Assembly (NCBI RefSeq): GCF_002216685.1
Contig: NZ_CP022353.1
Span: 496,001-560,000, forward strand
Length of the DNA: 64,000 bases
Origin: Vibrio tarriae
Lineage (GTDB): Bacteria > Pseudomonadota > Gammaproteobacteria > Enterobacterales > Vibrionaceae
Reading direction: 5' to 3'
Below, piece by piece: positions 9,719-16,830 of the stretch. A model generated the notes under the pieces. The model saw nothing but the letters and a program-made list of their open reading frames with translations, searched no databases and was not told where the DNA came from. The position numbers and the translations under genes were made by a program. How positions within the stretch are numbered: the stretch's first letter is position 1; every line of letters starts with the position of its first letter.

Positions 9719-10717
9719 TTATTTCGATTTTCTGAGGCTCAGGGTACCGCCGGTACGTGGGCTTGGACGTTGGGCAGGTTTTGACGCTGTCGAAGCGTTT
9801 GATGAAGAGCTCGTGGGACGACGCTGCGCTTTTTTCGAATTTGGCGCATGGCGAAACTCTTGTGCATTTTTACCATGGTAGGTTTTGGGGTTACGGCGCG
9901 CTTTGGATTCTTTATTGGCTTCACGGCTATCAAAAAGCTTGGCATCGGTCGCACGTTTAATCGTGTCACCACTTTGCGCGACTCGTGAGGCTTCTTCTGT
10001 ACCGCTGGAGTCTTCACACATAGCCAGAATCTCGCTCACTTCCGCTTCGCTTAAATAACGCCATTTACCGTTTGGAATGCCATCTAGCGTGATGTTCATG
10101 ATTCGCACACGGCGCAGTTTAAACACCTCATATCCCAAGGCTTCACACATGCGACGAATTTGGCGGTTCAGTCCTTGAGTCAGCACAATACGAAATGAAT
10201 ATTGCGTCTCTTGAGTCACTTTACAGGGCAGAGTTACCGTATCGAGGATGTTTACCCCAGAAGACATTTGACGGATAAATTCAGGCGTAATGGGTTTATC
10301 GACTCGAACCACGTACTCTTTTTCGTGGTTATTTCCCGCACGCAGGATCTTATTCACGATATCGCCATCATTGGTCAGAAAAATCAGGCCATCAGACGGC
10401 TTATCTAAACGACCTATTGGGAAAATACGTTTGTGGTGACCAATGAAATCAACGATATTTCCCGGCACATCACGTTCCGTCGTACAAGTAATGCCAGTGG
10501 GTTTGTTTAAAGCAATATAAATTGGACGCTCTTTGCTACGCAGAGGCTTACCGTCAATACAGACTTCATCTTGCTCAGTGACTTTGCTTCCCACTTCTGG
10601 CTGTAGGCCATTGAGGGTCACTCGCCCTTGCTCAATCAGTTTGTCGGCTTCACGGCGTGAGCAATAGCCCGTCTCACTGATGAATTTATTGAGGCGTTTT
10701 TCAGTCGGTTGGGACAT
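9719..10717 (-). CDS. rluF: 23S rRNA pseudouridine synthase, RluF type
   Basis: Isomerises a uridine in 23S rRNA (U2604 for the E. coli enzyme). An N-terminal S4 RNA-binding domain (about residues 6-60, [27 protein letters not shown]) is followed by the RsuA/RluB/E/F catalytic domain with GRLDKPSDG (catalytic D105). The start at 10717 has TAGGAGAT just upstream; an in-frame extension has none. The last 90 or so residues are a Lys/Arg/Ser/Thr-rich, probably disordered tail. RluF is favoured over RluB/RluE by the S4 domain and overall sequence, but sub-family is from memory. Confidence 0.85.
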   Translation of the reverse strand: MSQPTEKRLNKFISETGYCSRREADKLIEQGRVTLNGLQPEVGSKVTEQDEVCIDGKPLRSKERPIYIALNKPTGITCTTERDVPGNIVDFIGHHKRIFPIGRLDKPSDGLIFLTNDGDIVNKILRAGNNHEKEYVVRVDKPITPEFIRQMSSGVNILDTVTLPCKVTQETQYSFRIVLTQGLNRQIRRMCEALGYEVFKLRRVRIMNITLDGIPNGKWRYLSEAEVSEILAMCEDSSGTEEASRVAQSGDTIKRATDAKLFDSREANKESKARRNPKTYHGKNAQEFRHAPNSKKAQRRPTSSSSNASTASKPAQRPSPRTGGTLSLRKSK

Positions 10718-10782
10718 ACAATCTCCTAACGTTTCACAACGGATGGTGCACAAAATCCGCGCATTCTAACAGCTTTACCTAC

Positions 10783-11361
10783 TTAGCCAAGCCGTTTCTG
10801 GTGCCGCTCACGGTTTTCGGCTTTTTTCTCGGCACTCTTACGAAGTAAGACATACACCGCACCGGTACCGCCATGTAAGCGTTGAGCTGAATGAGCACAC
10901 TGCACTTCGCTGATTTGAGTCAGCCAATGGCTGACAAAACTTTTCATCAGTGCTGGTGGGTTGGAGCGCTCGCCACGGCCATGCACAATCAGCAGGGTGC
11001 GAATATCCATCGCCATACATTGACGAATAAATTGGATCACTTCACTGCGTGCTTCTTTGAGCGTTTTTCGATGTAAGTCTAAGCGTGCTTGAATGGGGTA
11101 CTTACCCAATCTGAGTTTGCGGTATACGCCATCTTGAACGCCATCCCGCTTAAATTCGAGCATAGCATCAGGCTTAAGCATGGGGGCATGATCGAGGGAT
11201 AGCGCCTCGGGGTCATGGTCTGCCAAGCTTACTGCCGCTTCTCGCTTAGCCAGTTGAGCTTCGGTGACTTGGTGGGCTTTTTTGAGTTCAACCGTATCAT
11301 GAGTGATGGTTTTTACATCGCCCATCATTTGTTGAAACAGTTCTAAATCCTCTTGCGACAT
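10783..11361 (-). CDS. smrA: Smr-domain DNA endonuclease SmrA
   Basis: 192 residues with an N-terminal helical part and a C-terminal Smr domain related to the MutS2 C-terminus. LDLH (94-97), HGRG (127-130) and LHGGTGAVYVLL (from 162) are the conserved Smr motifs linked to nicking activity. The E. coli homologue is YdaL/SmrA. It lies 65 bp upstream of rluF on the same strand and may be co-transcribed with it. The cellular role is poorly defined. Confidence 0.88.
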   Translation of the reverse strand: MSQEDLELFQQMMGDVKTITHDTVELKKAHQVTEAQLAKREAAVSLADHDPEALSLDHAPMLKPDAMLEFKRDGVQDGVYRKLRLGKYPIQARLDLHRKTLKEARSEVIQFIRQCMAMDIRTLLIVHGRGERSNPPALMKSFVSHWLTQISEVQCAHSAQRLHGGTGAVYVLLRKSAEKKAENRERHQKRLG

Positions 11362-11470
11362 AACGGCACATCAAAGTTATTTCACATGGCGCTGATTATA
11401 TACTTCTCATTTAGCAAGTTGCACGGAGTTGTGCGTGGAAGGGGGAGTGATGTTGAGGATAAATGCACAA

Positions 11471-11504
11471 TAAAAAACCGGAGCAGACACGCAGTCGGCT
11501 CCGG
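11471..11504 (-). terminator. rho-independent terminator after the DUF3149 gene
   Basis: On the minus strand ACCGGAGC pairs with GCTCCGGT around a 12-13 base loop that can itself pair, followed by TTTTTTA. It ends the short transcript of the 46-residue gene. Confidence 0.85.
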
Positions 11505-11543
11505 TGCATAGCGTTTTTCTATCTTTCAATAGAGGCTAGCGAT

Positions 11544-11684
11544 CTAGTGAGGAGATTTGTCCGTCATCACTTTGTAGATGAAGAAACCGCCATAGAACAG
11601 CATAAGACCTAAAGCGCCCAAGATGACTATCATTGAAGAGAGTCCAACTGCATTACCAAAAAGAAGATCGAGCCAGAAGTCCAT
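11544..11684 (-). CDS. 46-residue DUF3149 membrane peptide
   Basis: A short gene starting MDFWLDLLFGNAVGLSS, preceded by a strong GGAGG ribosome site, with one hydrophobic helix (about residues 15-37) and a short polar tail ending DKSPH. It is flanked downstream by a good terminator, so it looks like a genuine single-gene unit. The sequence matches what I recall of the DUF3149 family of small proteobacterial inner-membrane proteins. No function is known. Confidence 0.8.
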   Translation of the reverse strand: MDFWLDLLFGNAVGLSSMIVILGALGLMLFYGGFFIYKVMTDKSPH

Positions 11685-11874
11685 GTTTCCTCCAAAGTGT
11701 TGAAGACGAGTTAACGTTAAATTCTGGCTATATTTGCAGCACTGATCTGGATCAATTGTGTTGCATAGGTTGCTTATATGTTTCTAATGTTGAGTTATGA
11801 GTCACATTTTTTACGTGCTTTGCTGCTGTTTTGACCGAACGAGAGAAACTCAACAGAAAGTCTGGCTTCAGGGC

Positions 11875-11902
11875 TTGCGCTTCAAGAAAGAACGAGTAAC
11901 AT
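11875..11902 (+). promoter_or_regulatory. promoter of tRNA-Pro
   Basis: TTGCGC (11875-11880) and TAACAT (11897-11902) are 16 bases apart, followed by a G/C-containing ACGCAGCG before the tRNA starts at 11914. Spacing and position suit a sigma-70 stable-RNA promoter. Confidence 0.5.
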
Positions 11903-11913
11903 ACGCAGCGTTC

Positions 11914-11990
<77 letters not shown>

Positions 11991-11995
11991 TATTT

Positions 11996-12026
11996 AAGGC
12001 CTCAGCATTTATGCTGGGGCCTTTTT
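11996..12026 (+). terminator. terminator after tRNA-Pro
   Basis: AAGGCCTCAGCA pairs with TGCTGGGGCCTT (one G-T-type mismatch) around a TTTA loop and ends in TTTTT. Confidence 0.88.
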
Positions 12027-12032
12027 GCTTTA

Positions 12033-12090
12033 TCTACTTCTCACTTGAAGTCGCAGCGCTGGCGACACTCGCTTCCCATCACATGATCTG
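12033..12090 (+). repeat. degenerate ERIC-like half element
   Basis: CTACTTCTCACTTGAAGTCGCAG and the following GCGACACTCGCTTCCCATCACAT align with the ERIC right half (CCTACTTGAAGCTGCAG...GTTCGCTCACCCCAATCACAT) with many substitutions. I read it as an old decayed copy next to the complete one; support is visual alignment only. Confidence 0.4.
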
Positions 12091-12156
12091 TCGATACTTG
12101 TTTGGATAAGTTTATCTGCCGCCGACCAACAACACCAAATCATTTGTTCTACCGAA

Positions 12157-12284
12157 TATACCAAAACTACTTGGAGTTGCAGGTAGGCGGCAAGAGAGTG
12201 AATCCCCATGAGCATAGATAAACTATGTGATTGGGGTGAGCGAACGTAGCCAACACCGCTGCAGCTTCAAGTAGGAAGGGTATA
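12157..12284 (+). repeat. ERIC element (complete, 128 bp)
   Basis: Imperfect palindrome bounded by TATACC.AAACTACTTGGAG at the left and CTTCAAGTAGGAAGGGTATA at the right, inverted copies of each other. Inside are GTGAATCCCC and GATTGGGGTGAGCG, the two blocks targeted by the classic ERIC1R and ERIC2 primers. The length fits the 127-bp ERIC family known in enterobacteria and Vibrio. It ends 6 bases from the stop codon of the TraB-family gene, so it probably forms a hairpin in that mRNA 3' end. Confidence 0.88.
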
Positions 12285-12290
12285 GCTGAT

Positions 12291-13157
12291 TTATAAAAAT
12301 GAGCAGCTTGCCGTTTGGCTTTGGTTAAGCTGCTGGATGCTAAAGCCTTTTTGCTTAAGAATATTGAGCAAGCTCTGCTTGCCAATCAGATGCAAAGTGC
12401 CGACGACGACCAGATAAGGTTTGCCCTGCTGTGGTAAGAAGTGAGGGTGAGTGAGCTTCTCTGCCCAATCCTGATTACGCTCGGTGAGCATTTGGGCTTC
12501 CAATTCAGCAGACATACCGGTGAGTGTGAGCATTTGTAGCAAATTCTTCTCATCTCCTTTTTTCCAGCTTTCAATCATGCACTCGGTGAGTTGGGTATTG
12601 TTTTCCCATTCATCGAGCAAACTCACCAGTAATTCCTGCCCTGAGTTGGGTAAGTGCGCTAACAGATCCACTTGAAATTGTAAGGTTTCTAGACTGAGTA
12701 CAGGCAGTTGATGCTGCTCAGCTTGCTGCATGAAATAAAGGTCGATGCCTTTATCGGCTTGATACCCCATCTCTAAAAATTGGCGCATTTGCAGGATAAG
12801 GCTGGCTGACCATGGGGGCAGTTGGCGGATCTGCTGGGCATCCAACCTCAGTTGCTGCGCAATCCCATCCAATACAAACAATTGTTCATCGCTTAAAACC
12901 TGCTCACTACTCACCGTCGTTGCAGGCAAAGTGATGTTGGATTGGTTACGGATATCCGTCTCCACGACTAAGCCTGCGCTTTGTTTTAGCTTTTGTGCGA
13001 GTTGGTCAGGCAATGGATAAAGCTGATCGCTGCCCACATGCAGAGAGCCGAAGAGGATGAGTTGTGTCGAACCTTTGGTTGCTGACCAGTACAAGGGTTC
13101 TGCGTGAAGAGGTTGGATAAATAGCCATAAAAGACAGCAAGCGAATCGTTTGAGCAT
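12291..13157 (-). CDS. TraB/GumN family protein, exported
   Basis: 288 residues from the ATG at 13157, where a signal peptide MLKRFACCLLWLFIQPLHA starts; a TTG codon 30 bases upstream is open but would bury the signal peptide. LFGSLHVGS near the N-terminus, VVETDIRN and a C-terminal VVVGTLHLIGKQSLLNILKQKGF are the conserved blocks of the TraB/PrgY/GumN fold, in which the GxxH and GxxHL motifs are proposed metal-protease-like residues. The substrate is unknown. An ERIC element lies just past its stop codon. Confidence 0.82.
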   Translation of the reverse strand: MLKRFACCLLWLFIQPLHAEPLYWSATKGSTQLILFGSLHVGSDQLYPLPDQLAQKLKQSAGLVVETDIRNQSNITLPATTVSSEQVLSDEQLFVLDGIAQQLRLDAQQIRQLPPWSASLILQMRQFLEMGYQADKGIDLYFMQQAEQHQLPVLSLETLQFQVDLLAHLPNSGQELLVSLLDEWENNTQLTECMIESWKKGDEKNLLQMLTLTGMSAELEAQMLTERNQDWAEKLTHPHFLPQQGKPYLVVVGTLHLIGKQSLLNILKQKGFSIQQLNQSQTASCSFL

Positions 13158-13187
13158 GGAATGCGTGAACTCCTTTAGGTTCGGCAA

Positions 13188-13603
13188 AAACGTTACTTTA
13201 GCAGTGAATTAACGGATTTGACGGAGCTTGAATCATGATAAAGCTCACATCTTGTTGATTTGTTCGAGCCAACTCACGATTTGTTGCCGCAATCTTGTGT
13301 GATGTCGATCGGCTTTCTTTGCGTAGCGCGGATTGCTAAGTGTGATCTGGATTGGAAGAAATCTCGTCAAAAATGAAGTGTCGATTTTGACGTTGTTTAT
13401 ATCTTTTTGAAATTTAAGATTTTTATCTTGATGTCATTTTGTAAAGTTTGAACATGATCACTTGGCTAAAGGATTAATTTTGCGCTTAGAAAAAAGTGCC
13501 GCTAAATATCCCTGAATTTTAGGTAAAGCCATTGGCAGATGTCGTTGTGAGATTGGGTGCAGGCAGAGCATCCCTCATCGTTAACTAATTTAGGGGCATT
13601 ATT
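13188..13603. other. 416-bp upstream region of chitobiase
   Basis: No coding frame or RNA is evident. The segment is AT-rich and holds the divergent regulatory region for the TraB-family gene and for the chitobiase gene. I see no operator I can name. The ribosome site for chitobiase is the AGGGGC before 13604. Confidence 0.4.
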
Positions 13604-16255
13604 ATGCTGAAGAAGAGTCTTATCTCGATCGCGGTATTCACTTCATTAAGTGGCTGCGCACTCAACACTACGTCACCACAAGACGTGGTGGACACATTAG
13701 CGAATAACTTGGATGTGCAATACCAAGTGGTCAACAATCACGGCGCAGATACCGGTTTGGCTTGTCAAACTCTAGAAGCTGAGTGGGCTTCTTGTAACCA
13801 AGTGAATATGACCTTGGTTAACCGTGGTGAGGCGGTCAATTCAAAAGATTGGGCTATTTACTTCCATAGTATTCGCTTGATCCTCGATGTGGGTAATGAC
13901 CAGTTCAAAATTACTCGCGTTACCGGCGACCTACATAAACTGGAACCTACCGATAAGTTTGATGGTTTTGCCGCAGGTGAAACGGTGACTTTGCCGCTGA
14001 TTGGTGAATACTGGACGCTGTTTGAAACGGACTTTATGCCACGCGCTTTTGTCACCGCGCCCGATGCCGAGCCAAAAGTCATTGCGGCTTTAAATACTGA
14101 GGATGTGGCAAGCTTTGTCAACGGACTGGAGGGTGAAAACCTTAAGCGCACTCCGAGTGACAACAATGTATTCGCTCAAGCGCTGTCTCGCTTTGAAAAG
14201 AACAATGATGTTGCGCTGCAAGATGTGACACACGCACTCATCCCAACACCACTGCAAGTGAAATCACATAGTGGATCAGTCTCTATCGCGAAAGGTATCG
14301 CGCTGCCTAGCAAAGCGCTTGACGGTGAGCAAATGCAAGCGCTGAATGAGCGTGCACAACTGCTTGGTGTGAACTTGAAAGGCGTAATGCCAGCACAAGT
14401 GGTTATCAACCCTAAAGCCTTCAAAGGTGAGCTGGCCAAATCTGGCGCTTATCGTTTAGCGATTACGGATAAAGCCGTTAAAGTGACCGCGTTTGACCAA
14501 GCAGGCGCGTTCTATGCGATGCAATCGCTGCTGGGTTTAGTCGATATGGCCGATGCCACTCAACTGCCAAAGGTTGAAATCGTCGATGCTCCTCGTTTTG
14601 ATTATCGCGGTGTGATGGTGGATGTGGCGCGTAACTTCCACTCGAAACAAGCGATTCTAGCGACCTTGGATCAAATGGCGGCTTACAAAATGAATAAGCT
14701 GCATCTCCATCTGACCGATGACGAAGGTTGGCGTATTGAAATTCCGGGCTTACCTGAGCTGACGGATATCGGCGCTCAACGCTGTTTTGACCCGAGTGAA
14801 ACAGAATGTGTATTGCCACAATTGGGTTCTGGTCCAAACGCCGATAACTTTGGCTCTGGTTATTTCACTAAGCAAGATTATTTAGAGATCCTGCAATACG
14901 CGAAAGCACGTCATATCGAAGTGATCCCTGAGATTGATATGCCAGCGCACGCTCGTGCGGCCGTGGTTTCAATGGAAGCGCGTTACCAACGTTTAATGCA
15001 AGAGGGCAATGAGGCGGCGGCCAATGAGTTCCGTTTGCTGGATCCGCAAGATACCTCTAACGTGACGACCGTGCAGTTCTATGACCGCATGAGCTTTATC
15101 AACCCATGCTTAGATTCGTCAAAGCGCTTTGTGGATAAAGTGATCTCTGAGATTGCGGCGATGCACCAAGCGGCGGGTATGCCTCTGACAACGTGGCACT
15201 TTGGTGGCGATGAAGCGAAAAACATCAAGTTGGGCGCAGGCTTCCAAGATGTGAATACCCAAGAGCCAGTAAGTTGGAAAGGCAACTTGGATCTGACTAA
15301 GCAAGATAAGCCATTTGCGCGTTCGCCGCAGTGCCAAAACTTGATTGCAACAGGTGCGGTGAGTGATTTCGGCCATTTACCAAGCTACTTTGCTGAGCAA
15401 GTGTCTAAGTTGGTTGCCGAGAAAGGTATTCCTAACTTCCAAGCATGGCAAGATGGCTTGAAATACAGCGAAGGTGAAAAAGCGTTCGCAACCGAAAACA
15501 CACGTGTGAACTTCTGGGATGTACTGTACTGGGGCGGCTCTGCTTCTGCCTATGAATGGGCTGAGAAAGGTTATGATGTGATCATTTCTAACCCTGATTA
15601 CGTGTACATGGATATGCCTTACGAAGTGGATCCTAAAGAGCGTGGCTACTATTGGGCAACGCGTGCAACCGACACTCGTAAGATGTTTGGTTTTGCACCG
15701 GAAAACTTGCCACAAAATGCTGAAACCTCATTGGATCGTGATGGCAATGGCTTCAGTGGTAAAGGCGAAGTGAAAGGTAAGCCTTTCTATGGTCTATCTG
15801 CACAACTGTGGTCTGAAACAGTACGTACCGATGAGCAGTATGAATACATGGTATTCCCACGTGTTATCGCCGCAGCTGAGCGTGCATGGCATCGTGCGGA
15901 TTGGGAAAACAGCTACAAAGTGGGTGTGGAATATTCGCAAGAGACTCAGTTAGTTAACCATAAAGCGCTGAACGCAGATTGGAATCGCTTTGCTAACGTA
16001 TTAGGTCAACGTGAGCTGGCTAAACTTGAGAAAGCAGGCATTGATTACCGCCTCCCAGTTCCGGGAGCCAAGATCGAGAACGGTCATTTGGCCATGAACG
16101 TTCAGTTCCCGGGTGTCACACTGCAATACTCACTGGATGGTCAAACTTGGTTGGATTATGACGCGAAGCAAGCACCGAAAGTGAGCGGAGAAGTTTGGAT
16201 TCGCTCTGTGTCTGCGAGCGGTGAGCGCACTAGCCGAGTCACCTCGCTGAAATAA
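13604..16255 (+). CDS. chitobiase (beta-N-acetylhexosaminidase, GH20), lipoprotein
   Basis: Hydrolyses chitobiose and GlcNAc oligomers from chitin. The 883-residue protein starts with a lipoprotein signal ending LSGC (C18). Then come a chitobiase carbohydrate-binding-like N-terminal domain (about 30-170), a GH20b domain, the GH20 barrel and a C-terminal beta domain. The catalytic pair is D536-E537 in HFGGDEAKN; YRGVMVDVARNFH and HLTDDEGWRIEIPGLPELT are GH20 hallmarks. It is a single-gene unit with its own terminator and probably belongs to the Vibrio chitin regulon, though no operator was identified. Confidence 0.95.
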   Translation: MLKKSLISIAVFTSLSGCALNTTSPQDVVDTLANNLDVQYQVVNNHGADTGLACQTLEAEWASCNQVNMTLVNRGEAVNSKDWAIYFHSIRLILDVGNDQFKITRVTGDLHKLEPTDKFDGFAAGETVTLPLIGEYWTLFETDFMPRAFVTAPDAEPKVIAALNTEDVASFVNGLEGENLKRTPSDNNVFAQALSRFEKNNDVALQDVTHALIPTPLQVKSHSGSVSIAKGIALPSKALDGEQMQALNERAQLLGVNLKGVMPAQVVINPKAFKGELAKSGAYRLAITDKAVKVTAFDQAGAFYAMQSLLGLVDMADATQLPKVEIVDAPRFDYRGVMVDVARNFHSKQAILATLDQMAAYKMNKLHLHLTDDEGWRIEIPGLPELTDIGAQRCFDPSETECVLPQLGSGPNADNFGSGYFTKQDYLEILQYAKARHIEVIPEIDMPAHARAAVVSMEARYQRLMQEGNEAAANEFRLLDPQDTSNVTTVQFYDRMSFINPCLDSSKRFVDKVISEIAAMHQAAGMPLTTWHFGGDEAKNIKLGAGFQDVNTQEPVSWKGNLDLTKQDKPFARSPQCQNLIATGAVSDFGHLPSYFAEQVSKLVAEKGIPNFQAWQDGLKYSEGEKAFATENTRVNFWDVLYWGGSASAYEWAEKGYDVIISNPDYVYMDMPYEVDPKERGYYWATRATDTRKMFGFAPENLPQNAETSLDRDGNGFSGKGEVKGKPFYGLSAQLWSETVRTDEQYEYMVFPRVIAAAERAWHRADWENSYKVGVEYSQETQLVNHKALNADWNRFANVLGQRELAKLEKAGIDYRLPVPGAKIENGHLAMNVQFPGVTLQYSLDGQTWLDYDAKQAPKVSGEVWIRSVSASGERTSRVTSLK

Positions 16256-16285
16256 TCGAGTACTCATTTCACTCAATGGATAACG

Positions 16286-16313
16286 AAAGCCTCCGCATGC
16301 GGAGGCTTTTTTG
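16286..16313 (+). terminator. terminator after chitobiase
   Basis: AAAGCCTCCGC / GCGGAGGCTTT stem with a 2-4 base loop followed by TTTT. Confidence 0.9.
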
Positions 16314-16381
16314 TCTGTAAGAATATTCGCTATAAATCAGATGGTTAGTGCATCATGTTCTAGATTGCGATAAGAATACCA

Positions 16382-16822
16382 TCAGTTCCCTTGATAAGAG
16401 CGGTATTCAAAGACTTGGCCGTGCTCATTAAAGGCATACACTGCATAACTGTCTTTCTTATCGCCATATTCCATACCCGGTGAACCCATAGGCATTCCGG
16501 GAACCGCGAGCCCTTTGGCATTTTTCGGTGGGTTAGCCAGAAAGTCTTTGATGTCTTGAGCGGGAATATGGCCTTCAAATACATAACCGCCGATCTCTGC
16601 GGTATGGCAAGAAGCCAGCTTAGGTTTTACGCCAAGTTGCTGTTTAATGCTGTCCATGTTGTCATGCAGCACTTCTTTTACCGTAAAACCATTCTCTTCC
16701 ATGTGTTTGGTCCATTCGGTGCAACAACCACAATAAGGAGATTTGTGATTCACTACCTGAGTAGCAAGCGCTTGTCCTGAAAATGTGGCCAATAGGGCGA
16801 GTGTCATCATTGTGCGTTTCAT
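16382..16822 (-). CDS. DUF411 periplasmic metal-binding protein
   Basis: Start at 16822 (MKRTMMTLALLATFSGQALA, a clear signal peptide) is preferred because TGAGGT lies 6 bases upstream; the frame also has an ATG at 16834 overlapping the copA stop as ATGA. The mature part begins VVNHKSPYCGCCTEW, with the DUF411 CGCC motif, and has a second conserved block SCHTAEIGGYVFEGHIPAQDI, then a Met-rich GMPMGSPGMEYG segment suited to Cu(I). Translational coupling with copA implies a role in copper handling, which is an inference. Confidence 0.88.
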   Translation of the reverse strand: MKRTMMTLALLATFSGQALATQVVNHKSPYCGCCTEWTKHMEENGFTVKEVLHDNMDSIKQQLGVKPKLASCHTAEIGGYVFEGHIPAQDIKDFLANPPKNAKGLAVPGMPMGSPGMEYGDKKDSYAVYAFNEHGQVFEYRSYQGN

Positions 16823-16830
16823 GGTGTACC

